A DNA stretch of 64,000 nucleotides from Sepiola atlantica. Lineage: Eukaryota; Mollusca; Cephalopoda; Sepiida; Sepiolidae. The notes under the pieces are model-generated. The model saw only the letters and a list, made by a program, of their open reading frames with translations, was not told the DNA's origin and made no database searches. The stretch lies in the NCBI GenBank assembly GCA_963556195.1, contig OY744516.1, forward strand, positions 34,631,986-34,695,985. Direction: 5' to 3'. This document shows, one piece after another, positions 33,946-45,714 of this stretch (within the stretch, counting starts at the first letter, position 1; every line of letters starts with the position of its first letter). Made by a program: the position numbers and the translations under genes.

Positions 33946-34486
33946 ATGTCTATGCTATCATATATCCAGGAGCAGTATCCTATAGTTCAGAATTCTCATC
34001 CAGTTTTAGTTGGGCACATAGTAACGAAATTTATCGATAAGGATTTTTCACAGAATAGAATACAAGAATGGGCTACTGTGGAAAACAGACGAAATGGTTA
34101 CCCACCAATAACCAGTTCTATGATTTGTAAATTGAAAGTATTTTTCAAGAAAAGGCATAATTTACATTTAACTGCCTTCAAAAACGTGTGCAAAACTGAA
34201 GTCCATGCATGTATCCTCTCAACTACAACTAACACCTAAACCAACAACTGCATCCATTGCTTCTGCCTCTACTTCTCCAACTAATAAACTTTTGTTAACA
34301 AAACTAGCAAAAGTAAAAAAAGAACTTTCCTTCCTAAAAAGAAAATTCAACAGTACAAAACAAAAGTGGCATGCTAGAATATCTAACATGAAAAAAAAAA
34401 ATTGGCAAATGCTGAAACCAAACTCCAGACATGTAACAGGTTTAGGGTCAGAGTTAGCTTGGGTCCTAATCTGCACCAATACATAA
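33946..34486 (+). CDS. Unassigned small ORF pair, probably one gene with a frameshift or an exon
   Basis: A 97-codon frame (33946-34239) begins at ATG directly after a good 3' splice-site context (T-rich tract then 'ttttag') and contains YIQEQYPIVQNSHPV and FSQNRIQEWATVENRRNGYP. A second frame (34205-34486) overlaps it by 35 bp and encodes a lysine-rich, probably coiled-coil segment (KLAKVKKELSFLKRKFNST). I do not recognise the family. Base composition is less AT-biased than the flanks, which favours real coding. The segment is absent from the sister module at 37298-39660. It could be a host exon, or the ORF of an unrecognised mobile element. No promoter or poly(A) signal is certain. Confidence 0.4.
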
Positions 34487-34744
34487 AAATAAAAATAAGG
34501 GAAAATTATTAAAAAACCTTCTGTTCAAAAAAATAATAAATTCGTGTCTTCCATACTTGTCAATTTAATGTAGACATATTTTTCGTAACTTTAAAAAATA
34601 AAGAAATTAAGTTCTAATCATTTTTCAATTTCTATAAAGCATAACTTCCATATAAATTTTTTTAAATAAAAATAAATATTACTGCAGTTCAGGGCTTCCA
34701 TACTTTCAGATTTGGTCGCCAAATTTTGTTTACACTTACATAAA

Positions 34745-35165
34745 ACAAAATGCGCTCGTGATGTATCTTTTATTTTTTATTTTGGATAATTCGGCAAGTT
34801 TTAGTAGAAAAATGAAGGTAAATTTTTTTTTAATTCACTATCTTAAGACTAAATTTAATAATTTTCTTTGAAATAGTTCCAAAAAATTGATATTTATCTT
34901 TCCAACGAATTTAAAACGTGTTTTATCGAATTGCAGTTTTGATCAATTTTTAACGTTTATAGGGGTTTTTGACAACATTTTTAATTCTAATTTTTTTTTC
35001 AAACGTAAATATACATTTGTTTCCTTTTATATAATAACATTAGGCTTTTATCTTTCAAACACAATCAAAAGTTAAACGAAAACTGCTTTAAAAATTTAAG
35101 AAAAGCCACTTTTAAGAACGAGGGTCAGTGCAAGCGGCCATTAAATTTGCACGTACCTAGGATTA
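34745..35165. repeat. Inverted repeat arm A (partner 40258-40665)
   Basis: 'gcttttatctttcaaacacaatc' followed by 'aaaagttaaacgaaaactgc' and further text match the inverse of 40258-40665 over about 400 bp with ~80 percent identity. The two arms enclose about 5.1 kb, including the second AT-rich module and the perfect hairpin element. Confidence 0.85.
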
Positions 35166-37297
35166 GGGTTAAGAGAGTTATATTTAGAGAGAGGGCTTTG
35201 CTACTCGGACTAAAGGTTAGTGGTAGGGATGTTTTGGGGGGGGGGGGCACTGGGACTGTCGTAGGAAAATTCGTTAAATTCCGTTACTATTTCTTTTTTG
35301 TGTGTTTAAAATTTACGTTTGAGATTTATATTTTGTGTCAAAAAGTTTGTTTTTGCATGTAATAAATTTTTAAACAGTAAAAGTATTTGGGCATCTTTTA
35401 CGAGACTCAGCAGAGTAAAAACGCTAAAAAAAACAAATTTACAACAAATAAAAGTAACTGTAAGCTGTAAAAGTTAGTTTCAAACTTGCATGTGCTATTT
35501 GTTTGTATTTTAAACCCGTTTGAAGTGCTATTTATTAGAAATCAATAGTTTTGACACCGTAACTGCGAAAAAAAACATGGCCGATTTGGGGGGGGATTAC
35601 TAACAAATGCACTAGGAGCGCCATATTGTTTTTGTGAAAACGGTGGGGAAAAAAAAACAAGAATTTTTTTTTTTTTACATCTAATGAAAACCCATTTATA
35701 ATAGGTAAAAATAAAAACAAATTACATAGGTAAGTAGAAAAATATCTATTCTCGTCGTAGGTCAACTTCACTTGTTGCAAATTTATGTTTTTAAACCCTT
35801 TCTCGTTCTTTTTTTGGACCCCGTTCGCGCCTCTGCTGAGCGTCGTAACATATACCCAAGTATTTTGTTGAAAGAAAAAAAATAACATGGCCGCCAGTGA
35901 TTAAAATATTGACAACACTTTAAAAATATATATTATTTTATTTAATTTCAAGACAAGAAATACAATTTAAGACAATGAATTTCATTCAAAATGTATGCGA
36001 AAAACGAAGTAGTGGAGATATTCCAACGATTTCTATGGTACAATTAAACCGAATACTATAGCAGTCAGCAACCAACACAAATGAAAATAAATTGTCTGAT
36101 ACGACAGGCTTCGTAAGTAATTTGTATTTCAACAGTGAAAAAAAAAAACTTCAAAATTACTCCGGAACTTTAAACGCGTTTATTAGATAGAGTACTAAAC
36201 AGTAACCACTAGAAAACATGGTTAATTCCTATTTTAGTCACGGACATTATTTAGAGTAAAATGTGTTTCAGCATTACTCCCAAACAACTTACTTTTATTC
36301 AAACCATATAAAAATAAAATAAATAAATTATAATAATAATAATTATAATAATTATAATAATAAATAATAAATAAATAAAAAAACAGTGAGAGTTGTTTCC
36401 CTTGCATTTGTTATAGCAAGTTTCATCGTACACGTGAAAAGCCAAAATGAAAACTAGGCCGGAAAATTATAGTCGTCATCTTTATAAACAAGTAAAGAGA
36501 AATGCTAGCTAAGGAAGATCGATAACTAAAGTCTATAATCTTGTTGTTTAGTGTTCATTAATTAGAAAATTATGAACTTGTTATCGTTTTACGTAGCTGG
36601 TCTCTTTCTTGGCTTGTTTAGAAAGATGGCGACTATATATTTTCGGCCTAGTTTCATTTCAATGTTTTACTTCTACGATGGAACTCGTTTATTCTTAGCA
36701 CTAAAACACAGTTTAAATAATAAAAAAAAAAGTTCAGGACCCGAGCTAACTTTGACCCCAACCCTGACGCTAACTTTAACCCCCCCCCCCCCTCCAACCT
36801 AACGACGGGATCAAAGTTCTATTTCGCAATATTGTTTTATTTCTTGTTCAAATGTTATTTCTTTAGGGGGCGACGCCGGACTGACTTGATTTTTTAACAA
36901 GTTGCAATCTATTTCTAAATCGCAAGTGAAAAGGCAAATTGCTTTCTTTCTTTTCCTTTCTTTACGGTCAGATTTAAACAGATAAAAAAATGGTGCTTTT
37001 GGACTGTAGGTAAAAAAATATATCTTTAAATTGAGGAGAGAACTCAAGTTTCAACCACGATTATCTTAAAATGGATTTTACTATTGTAATTATTCTAAAA
37101 TAAAGTGTTTTAAAATGTATACGTAAAAGGAACTGTTTTCAAAAACTTTATTTCCCGTGTTTCATGGTGTTTTTCCTTCCATTTACGTATTTTTTCTATT
37201 TTTCAATCATTTTCAAAATCATTTTATTTTTCAAGATCATTTTATTTTTCATTGGTGCCGAATGCATTGTGATTGCTTTATTCCCAAATTATCCTTT
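35166..37297. other. No recognised gene; several ATGGC-type motifs and a poly-C tract
   Basis: 35147-35250 repeats wording from 32290-32385 ('cgtacctaggattagggttaag'-like). Frames at 35535-35888, 36572-36802 and 36811-37047 show no domain. Short strings such as 'aaagatggcgac' (36624), 'acatggccgcc' (35886) and 'gcgccatattg' (35612) resemble YY1-type sites but are not evidence of a promoter by themselves. Confidence 0.35.
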
Positions 37298-38391
37298 TAC
37301 TAATCAATGGCCGATTCCCAAGATGTAAAAACATTTTGACCCCCCTTCACTTAAAAATTCACTAACATTCAGGAAATCAACCAATTTTAATGAAATTTTC
37401 GATATTTATTAATCAACAATCAAGAAATATAATGAAACCATTTTTTTTTTATTAATCTTAGTGAAAATGTATTTTTTTAAAACAAAATACACCTTTACTA
37501 AAGTTATATTTTTATATATTAATAAAAAAAATGCATTACTTTTTTGTTTTTATGAAAAGCATTGTAGATGTAAGCAATATTTTCACCAAAAAATAATATA
37601 ATTGTAAAAAATATTTCATGTGATTTTAAGGAATAGAGTTTCTGGGAAAATAAAAAATACGACATAATTATATTTCCCTTTCATACATAAACGTGGTATC
37701 ATCAGCGCAAGAATTTTTTTTTATAATCTTGAAAATAAACCAAAAATTGACAAATTTGAGACACAGGAACATAACGAAAAAAAGAATTTATAAAATTGAA
37801 TAATTTCTAACGATTCATTTGGATTGGTATGGTGGCCCTGTTCTGTAATAAACAGGTGGGATTAACCCTCCACACCACTCACTTTTACATCGCCCTCAAA
37901 ATTTTATTTTTAGAGATTCAACAATTTCGTTAATTTCACAATTCATCGTCAATTATTTGGAAAGATTTGTATTTGTTTTGTTATTTTTTCATTAATAAAT
38001 ATTTAAGAAGTTAAAAACAATTATTAATAAATAAAGAGAATTCAAACATGACATTTTCTTTCAAAATTGAATTCTGTTTAATAATAAATAACTGTTTTAA
38101 CTTTTTTTTTCAATGAATAAATTGTCAGTGTAGTCATTGACTTCAATTTACTTTTTCACACTTAAAATAAAAAATACACTTTATTTTAAAAAGAATCAAT
38201 GTAATTTATCGTTACGACACGTTAATAATAAATCGAGTAACTAAAGTTTTTAATCATCATGTAAAAAAAATTGATAAAATTGAAGCAGTTCATAACGTAA
38301 AAATAATTTTTAACTTTAAAAAAAGTTTTATTTCAAATTCTAGGGAAAAACATTGGTAAACAGACACCATCAATAATTTTATTATTACTAA

Positions 38392-38786
38392 ATTCCATGA
38401 TAAATGCCAGTATACTGAAATCATATGCCCTTAATAGGGTTAAGATGAAAATTCATATACACTAAATGTACAAAAGCAAGGAAATTCCCAAATTTTTACA
38501 CTTTTATTGTCATTAAGGGTATGCGAGCACAACAGGGTTATGTATTTTACTTGTAGGAATTTTTCTTCAGCGCACCTCACACACTTCATCCACTCATGCA
38601 TAGAGATTTATACTGTAGTGATGTGATAATGAAATGGTTTGGTTGATATGTAGTCATACCCTTAATGACAATAAAAGTGTAAAAATTTGGGAATTTCCTT
38701 GCTTTTGTACATTTAGTGTATATGAATTTTCATCTTAACCCTATTAAGGGCATATGATTTCAGTATACTGGCATTTATCATGGAAT
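38392..38786. mobile_element. Foldback element with perfect 132-bp inverted repeats
   Basis: The left arm (38392-38523) and right arm (38655-38786) are exact reverse complements over 132 bp as far as I can read, separated by 131 bp of unique sequence. Arms begin ATTCCATGATAAATGCCAGT. No coding frame. No clear target duplication: flanks are 'attactaa' and 'gtcactac'. Perfection of the arms implies very recent insertion or gene conversion between arms. Confidence 0.9.
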
Positions 38787-39214
38787 GTCACTACTTTTGT
38801 AAAGGCTATGCCTCAAGAGAATGGTAATTTTAAAGGTTTTTTGGAATTTTCTGGAAAACTAAGATATATGGTAAACTGAAATTAAAATGACATCAACTAG
38901 ACTCTAGAACCTCTATCTCTGCCAAAAATCAGCTGAATCCATCAAATAGTTGATGGCACATACGTACGTACACACGGATAACACAAAATCACTCCTGACC
39001 TTTCTGGATCTCTGGGTTGCCTTGACTAATGATGCTGAAATTCTACACACTTATAGAACCTATCAAATGAAAATGTTGTGCAAAGTTTTTAACTAATTTG
39101 GTTTATTGGTTTTTGAGTTATGACTGATCAAAGAAATGAGATTTCTAGCATAGGTCGTTTTTGAAGTCTATTAAGGGATAGAGCGCTATCGCGCCTCCCT
39201 TGATTAAAAACTAA
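38787..39214. other. Unassigned insertion-linked sequence
   Basis: Follows the hairpin and is absent from module copy 1. It contains 'acacacggataacacaaaatcactcc' and a region with mixed composition but no frame or promoter box. Confidence 0.4.
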
Positions 39215-40257
39215 TACCAAGTTAAATATGAACCTTTTTAGTTAAAAATAAAATAAGATCTTAATTGCGTACATTCACAAATATTTTAATTAAATAAGCA
39301 TTTCCTTTTTTATTACAACAAAATAAGGGTACTCAAATTTCTTTATAACTTTAAAAAGAATAAAGAAATTAATGGATAATAATTTTTCAACTTGTATAAA
39401 CTATTACAAAACCATTTTTATATATAAAGTTAAAAATGATAAATTACATTTTTGTCTTCCATATATTTTGCATAGCGATAGTCAATCGGTAAACAAAGTC
39501 CTTTACCGATTAACTGATGCCGGATTTTTTTTAATTACAATAGTAATAGTTAAGATACATCGTGGTTGCAACTTGAAACTAGAGTTCTCTCCCCCTTATT
39601 TGACTCTCCTCAAATTAAAGATTAAAATTTTTTTTTAGGACCTACAGTACACAAACACCAAAAAAATTGTATGATATATCTATATAAATAAATGAGGAGA
39701 AAGATTATGTTTGGGGTTTACAAAGTGATCGATAAAATGCTTATTTTAAATTTATGTTTCAAGTATTTCAAGTAGAAAACTTTGCAAAACGATAGCAAAT
39801 CGGCAAAGCCAGCTAGCCCTCCCCCACCGCCTCCTTCTCTTTATTCATTGATTAAACAATCCGTCACACTTTTTAGCTGACAAGTCTCTTACGTTTGACC
39901 GTTAAAATTTAATAAAATAACTGTAGATACGAAACGAAAAATCTCAGAATTTGAAGAAACACAGAAGTTGATTTTGTTAAAAGAGAAATTAAAAAATTCT
40001 CAGATGAATCTTAAATCTAAGACAAAATCGGGTATTTTGTTAGATTGAGACCCGCGCTAAAAGTCTCTCGGCGTCGCCGTTTTACGTAAAACGCCGGAAA
40101 AGCCCGAAGCGACTAGTCGATGAAACTGCAAGAAAATTAATAACTGATTGAAATGAATAAGCAGACGACATCTAAATTGATTATTAGAATTTTGACGTCT
40201 GCAAACGAGCCTGCCCAAACCCTAATTCCTAACCAAACCCTAACGAAAGCAACAATA

Positions 40258-40665
40258 ATAATTAGGTGCGTGCAAAAATGGCCGTCGCTTGTACTGACTA
40301 TAGTTGTTAAAAGTGTCTGTTCTTAACTTTTTAAGTAGTTTTCGTTTAACTTTTGATTGTGTTTGAAAGATAAAAGCAAAAAGTTAATATCTAAAAAGAA
40401 ACAAATATATATTTACGTGTGAAAAAAATTTAGAATGAAAATGTTATCAAAACGGCTAAAAAAGAGAAAAATCAGTTAAAACTGCAGATTCAATAAAACA
40501 TGTTTAAAATTCGCTGGAAAGGTAAATATCAGTTTTCTGGAACTGTTTCAAAGATAATTATTCAATTAAAGTCTTAAGAGAGTGAATTACAAAATATTGT
40601 ACCACTTTTTTTTTTACTAAAAATTTTGTTATGTACTTACGTGGTAGCTGAAAAGAAAACTGTAC
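40258..40665. repeat. Inverted repeat arm B (partner 34745-35165)
   Basis: See arm A. Together with A it could pair in a long transcript. It lies 250 bp from the left end of the Merlin element. Confidence 0.85.
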
Positions 40666-40915
40666 ACCAAAGATTACGCAAATTAATCTAGTATTTATTA
40701 AATTAAAAATAAAAAACGGTTTTATCTATGTCGCCATTTTGAGTTATTCCGAAAACAAAATTTGAATTATCTCTCTTACCTAATTAGTAAGTAAAAATGT
40801 CTGCCGATACGTAATATTTTTTTTCTTTCTTATTCTTATAATTTAATAAATACTGGATGAATTTGCGTAACGTTTTCTGTAGAATCTTATTTTCAGCGAA
40901 CACGTAAGTATATAA

Positions 40916-40923
40916 CAAAGTTT
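40916..40923. other. Merlin target site duplication, left copy
   Basis: CAAAGTTT; identical copy at 42193-42200. Confidence 0.93.
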
Positions 40924-42192
40924 GGCGAATGGGCATAACAGGGGCCTAAGCTGGCTTCCGGTGGAAAATGGTTGAAGAAAGTGTCTACGGATGCCTGAAA
41001 GTGATACAACAATTTTTTTTTCATATTAATTTCAGACTTTCCTTTCATATTATAATAATTAACATAATACAGACTATTTGAAAAATAATTTATTTGATTA
41101 TAAATAATAGAGAATAATTTTTTTTTTTTCAAGACAATGTTTTTGAGCAACGGAATGTGATTTTTTTTTTTCAATGTTGTTTTGGAAATATTTTATTAAA
41201 CGTTATAATAATATCGTATCCAATACAGTATATTGCCGAAGAAATTTGTTTTAATTCGGCGGCGCCACAGAAATTCCTGTAGGTGACCATTGAAGTTTTC
41301 CGGGCTAGTCCCGCTCATCACTTTGAATTTTAATTTGCAATGAGCCCAGCTTCCTTCCACATGGTTTGTGTGGATTGTAGGGTCGTCCGGATCCACAAAG
41401 TTGTATGTGTGGTTGACCACAAAATGATTCGGTAGGGCATGATAGGCTCGCCAGCCATCCGTTATGATGCGGGTACCTGGGCGAACATATCGCCGAATTA
41501 TGGGTAAAAGTGTTTCTGCATCTCTCTTGTCGACTGGTACCATCATCGTCGCATTCGTTTCTCGCTCGACCATGCCGAGAACCCATTGACCTTCTCGAAA
41601 TCTACCGCGGTTATATTTGCGGTTCATGAATTTACTCTCGTCAATTTCAACTGTTCTACCAGGTCCACCCATCTCAACGGGATTGTCGACCAAACACATG
41701 GTGCAAATTTCGCGCATGAAGCTGTACCAGTCCAGCAAACTCCGCCTGCATACGCCAGTCTCTTTCGTAACATGTACTTGCGGCTCTTGCAAGCACCACC
41801 AATACATTACTTTCAAAATTTTATTTGACGCTAAATGGGCACCATCAAAAAAAGAGCCCACCCGTACACTTTTTTTTTTTTTACATTTAGGGCAGGTCCG
41901 GAAGTTAATTGTATTTCCAAGAAAATAGGGCCGGAAGTTAATTCCATTTCCAAGAAAAAAGGTTTTCACTATTATTAAAAAAAAGTTTTGAAAACGATCG
42001 AATAAAAACAAATAAATTATTAGTCTGTATTATGTTAATTATTAGAAAAGTCTGATATTAATGTGAAAAAAAGAAAAGTCTGAAATTAATATGAAAAAAA
42101 AAATTGTTGTATCACTTTCAGGCATTCGTAGACACTTTCTTCAACCATTTTCCACCGGAAGCCAGCTTAGGCCCCTGTTATGCCCATTCGCC
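40924..42192 (-). mobile_element. Merlin (IS1016-like) DNA transposon, structurally complete
   Basis: Termini are GGCGAATGGGCATAACAGGG and its inverse, flanked by the perfect 8-bp target duplication CAAAGTTT (40916-40923 and 42193-42200). Merlin elements are known to make 8-9 bp duplications. The terminal inverted repeats match over at least 115 bp with about one substitution and one homopolymer difference, then less perfectly to ~180 bp; the right one contains a ~30-bp internal duplication. Length is 1269 bp with one transposase frame on the minus strand. The high similarity of the ends suggests recent activity. Confidence 0.95.
41196..42011 (-). CDS. Merlin transposase (DDE, IS1595/IS1016-type)
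   Basis: 271 codons without a stop. N-terminal zinc-ribbon remnant has one C-P-K-C pair at residues 40-43, so the usual first CxxC is missing. Then a basic, helical DNA-binding part (50-105), the GGPGRTVEIDESKFMNRKYN box with D124, a second catalytic Asp in TDGWRAY (D185), and E219 in HVEGSWAHCK, followed by FLWRRR near the C-terminus. The enzyme cuts at the element's inverted repeats and reinserts it. The first ~38 residues contain a duplicated FFLGN-INFRPYFLGN-type unit, arising from a 30-bp tandem duplication, so the true start may be downstream or in a lost exon. It may be a slightly damaged but otherwise open copy. Confidence 0.93.
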   Translation of the reverse strand: MFLFDRFQNFFLIIVKTFFLGNGINFRPYFLGNTINFRTCPKCKKKKSVRVGSFFDGAHLASNKILKVMYWWCLQEPQVHVTKETGVCRRSLLDWYSFMREICTMCLVDNPVEMGGPGRTVEIDESKFMNRKYNRGRFREGQWVLGMVERETNATMMVPVDKRDAETLLPIIRRYVRPGTRIITDGWRAYHALPNHFVVNHTYNFVDPDDPTIHTNHVEGSWAHCKLKFKVMSGTSPENFNGHLQEFLWRRRIKTNFFGNILYWIRYYYNV

Positions 42193-42200
42193 CAAAGTTT
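42193..42200. other. Merlin target site duplication, right copy
   Basis: CAAAGTTT; identical copy at 40916-40923. Confidence 0.93.
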
Positions 42201-42841
42201 ATAGTAGTGAAAGTAAAGAAGCACCAAAAAAATTGTGTATAGGCGATCAAAATGGTTTATGTTGTTGGTTTTTAAATATTATTACATAAGCTACCAGTTT
42301 GAGTTAAAATCGATTTGCACGCATGTAATCTGAAGAAAAACACGTTTAAATATGCTAGAATAATCGAGATTTTTACCAAATGGCTTCGTAGTGGAACCGG
42401 AAGTAGTGCATTATGTAAAAAGGAAACTGACTTAACGTTAACTGAAACGAAGCAAGCACTTTCATTATCCCAGAAATAGTATTTAATAATGGCTAACACA
42501 AAAAGTGTTTACAAATTATAAAAAAAGTTGTGAATATGTTTATGAATATTTTATTTTTTTAAATAAATTATTTTTATAATTCACTACAAGACTTTACTTC
42601 GTCTCATTACTCATTGTTTACGTCCCAGGTTTTTGTATTGCTCATCGAACCATGATTTTTTTTATATCGCTCACAACGAAAAGTGTTAAAACGTCTTTTC
42701 CCCATTACTACGTAATACTAAATTGATTTTAACTCCCAAAAGTTTCATAATGTCATAATCTTATATATAAATATATATACACTAATTTCATTCGATTTTT
42801 TAAAGAAAATATTTAGGCATACGATCTCAACATTACTCCTA

Positions 42842-43059
42842 TTGCGTTAAAAAAATAATATTTAATAGAAGTTATAAGCATTTTAAGTTCCGTAATTATT
42901 GGTTGTGAGTAAAGTAATAAGGCGTGAGACATCTTATTTGACGGGAAGTAAGGTACCAGACCCCTTGTTAAAGGCGTTCCTTAATAATTACGGAACTTAA
43001 AGTGCTTATAACTTCTATAAAAAAATATATATATATATTTTTTTTTTAATTTAACGCAA
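42842..43059. mobile_element. Short foldback element (MITE-like)
   Basis: TTGCGTTAAA...ATAGAAGTTATAAGCATTTTAAG at the left is mirrored at 42982-43059. Inner arm 'agttccgtaattatt' pairs perfectly. A ~80-bp centre contains 'acgggaagtaaggtacc'. The outer part of the right arm has expanded TA/T tracts. No target duplication resolved. Confidence 0.8.
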
Positions 43060-44285
43060 ATAGGTCACAAATGTGTAGGTAAACCAAAATAAATTGTTTT
43101 TGACTAATTTACAAACTGTATTTCCTTCAAAATAATTTATGTCACCAATAGTAACCAAATATGTTTATTCTAAATTCAAACTTTCATTGCGTAAACAAAA
43201 TCAAATTATTTTTTTAATCTATGTAAACAGTTAACAAAAAAAAGATATCTTCGCAAGAAACAAAAAAAAAACGACAGTTAAATTAACACACTGCTAAAAA
43301 TAACGTCACAATGACAATCGTTTAAATTATCTTTCTTTTTTTATCCATTTTTTTGTTGTTTTATTTGTGTTTTGTTTTGTTTTTACGCAAATATAATTTA
43401 ATAACTGCAATAAGACTAAAACAGTAATTTCAAACTCTAACACAAAAGAAAGTAATTAAGAGTCCGAACGAATTATTATACTTAATCTTTTTTAATTCAG
43501 AAAGACGAGAGGAAGTTGATAACTTTTTCGCCTAACAGTTTTTGACAAGACAGTCAGCGGTCGTATTACAAAAGAAAAGAAAGACATAGTCGCTCGAGGA
43601 TAGGATTATCTTTGGTATACAATGTTTAAAAGATCGCTTTCTCCTCTAATTACTGGTACTTTTTGCATAACATAATCGCAAACAGGGAAAACAATGTAAA
43701 CGATATCATAATTCACAGCGACAGATAATGATGATAAATTCATAGTTCGCGCCATACTAAAAAACAAACAAAACACGAACTTTATTTTTGCTGTATCAGC
43801 TTTCACTTAACTTAATGACAGAGATTTTTAAAGTTTACATTTCTGTACACAGAGGAGTCATATATTTTTGAAAGGGCACAAAGTCGCAAGAAAAGTGATA
43901 ATTTTGTGTATTTAAAAAATAATAATAGTAATAATACGAACCTTTTGATGCCCGAAAACGACGCCATCTTATAGTAAGATATCCAATAAGTATGAATGAC
44001 GACACGACGCCACATGTCCTGCTTGAGGGAATGGCACGCGTGGGTGGTCAACCGCTGGATGACAAAAATAAGTGCATATATATAAAAATAAAGAAATGTA
44101 TTCTTCGCCCTAAATGTTCTTATTAATTCGATATAATATTAGAATAAACAACTATATTAATCTTCATTCCTTCTTATTCAAGGTCAAGATACATTTTTTT
44201 TAGTGTTTTGGAAGGGGGGGGTATTATTATCTTGCCATATGCCCTGTCACTATTGAATAATAATTGAAACAATTCGGTTAATTAT
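43060..44285. other. No recognised gene
   Basis: AT-rich. Frames at 43606-43806 and 43812-44051 (minus) lack motifs; 'acgacgccatcttatag' at 43968 is a single YY1-like string. Confidence 0.4.
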
Positions 44286-44289
44286 ACAT

Positions 44290-44490
44290 ATGACTAATCT
44301 GATACTACAATTCATCTATTCTATCCTCAGTAAATGAAGAAGAAATCCTTCTAGACTGAGGTAATTTTTAATTTTTTGCCCAAATCCAGAATGCTCCTTT
44401 TTAGGGAGCTGGATTTTTCCTACATTAAAATTCGTCCTTGCATTTAATTCTGCCCTCGTAGGGAGATAAGTAAATAGGACCTACCTCTGG
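44290..44490 (+). mobile_element. U2-SINE-like element, second subfamily, diverged
   Basis: 'gatactacaattcatct' then 'tcctcagtaaatgaagaag', 'aaatccttctagactgagg', 'cccaaatccagaatgctcc' and a tail 'gggagataagtaaatagg' match 14460-14670 throughout. The U2 head is reduced to the fold-back part. Confidence 0.6.
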
Positions 44491-44499
44491 TTTTTTTTG

Positions 44500-44800
44500 T
44501 ACCTGTTGAGGATTAGTCCGACAGAGGGTGGGCCGCTTTGGCATCAGCTGGTTCTTCTCTGTCGAGGTGAGGTATAAACCGGCTCAAACCTACGAGGTAC
44601 AACCTCCCAGGCATTACCATCTCTTTTTAAGAAGGGGTTGGTTTATTGTGGATCGCCTGGGGTGCCCTTACCGGTGGGTCTGTTCATGGCTATTTTTGTG
44701 GAGTCAGATTGCATCACCCTTCTGGTAGACTGACTTTTCCTATCTGTCACATCTTCCTGCAGTGGGGAGGAAGTAAATAACACTATGTATATGGACCTGG
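44500..44800 (+). mobile_element. Relative of the first U2-SINE subfamily
   Basis: Carries 'ataaaccggctcaaacctac', 'caacctcccaggcattacc', 'tggatcgcctggggtgccctt' and tail 'ggggaggaagtaaataac', aligning in order with the bodies at 13260-12968 and 47584-47790. The head ('ttgaggattagtccgacag') is not clearly U2, so it may have another origin. The frames at 44528-44728 and 44643-44957 are fortuitous. Confidence 0.55.
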
Positions 44801-45089
44801 GAGTGCTGTCATTGGAAACTGCAGCGGCAGTGAATATTGTATTTACATATCGACTCTTGATTGGACAAAATCTCCAATCAGAGAATTCCAGTGCATAGTA
44901 TAAAATGCAAACACACATTTTTCTTTGTATTTTCTTGTGAACTTTCAGACAACACACGTGTGTACATCACAAGCCAGCATAGCCCCTTTTGAGGGGTGAA
45001 GGGCCTCAACAGATGAGCGAGAGACTTTCACAGACTACTAAACATCACCAGCATATACGCACTGTTAACCGGACACCTTAGCACGCAAG

Positions 45090-45310
45090 TTAGTATGTAC
45101 ACTCTCTCACTAACAAAGCAGACATGCGCGCACACATCTTCATATGCCTCCCATATTTACACACACGTAAAGGTACATGGCACCAACCAAAATGAACACA
45201 CATACACTCTCTCGTGAATAAAACAGAGGCAGTCCATTTACACACATGTAAATGCATGCACCGCCAGCCAAAATGAACATGTTTACTCAATTCCTTCTTA
45301 ACACACAAGA
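45090..45310. other. Diverged short repeat, not coding
   Basis: Words such as 'ttacacacacgtaaa', 'gcaccaaccaaaatgaacac' and 'gccaaaatgaacat' recur at ~75-bp spacing, giving a minus-strand frame that looks repetitive. I do not call a gene. Confidence 0.5.
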
Positions 45311-45645
45311 TGCCATTGTGCATTTTCGTCTATTTCACATCTAATATACAATTTAGGACGTTAATATACGTCACCAAAACTAAGAAAAAAACGCTTTTCT
45401 AAAAAATTTGGTGATCTCATCTTTATGAACATCTTTTTGAAAACAGAATTTGGATACCCCAACATCGAAGAAAAAACAAAAAAATAATCCCAACTAATGA
45501 AACATAGCCTTTTGAAAGTAGGTAGTTGCCTCGTGGTTAGTTTACAAGGTGGGGGTGCAGCTGGAAAGGGCCGTAAGTGGAGTTGAATGCTGAATTTAGA
45601 CACGCTGATGAGTCATAAAGACAACAAAATATGTCTCTGTATAAC

Positions 45646-45650
<5 letters not shown>

Positions 45651-45713
<63 letters not shown>
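45651..45713. repeat. Long (TA)n microsatellite
   Basis: About 31 uninterrupted TA units, one of the longest in the window. Confidence 0.95.

Positions 45714-45714
<1 letters not shown>

Larger units (their letters stand above)
37298..39660. repeat. AT-rich module, copy 2, with insertions
   Basis: Collinear with 32387-33700 up to about 38365 and again from about 39215 ('atcttaattgcgtacattc', compare 'atcttaattctgtaaattc' at 33832). The 38392-38786 hairpin element and ~400 bp after it are extra relative to copy 1; conversely the ORF region 33946-34486 is missing here. Confidence 0.8.

Noticed and set aside
35560..36640. Cluster of YY1-like ATGGC motifs as a promoter
   Set aside because: Sites are short, scattered over kilobases and partly inside duplicated modules; no initiator, CpG island or first exon is visible.
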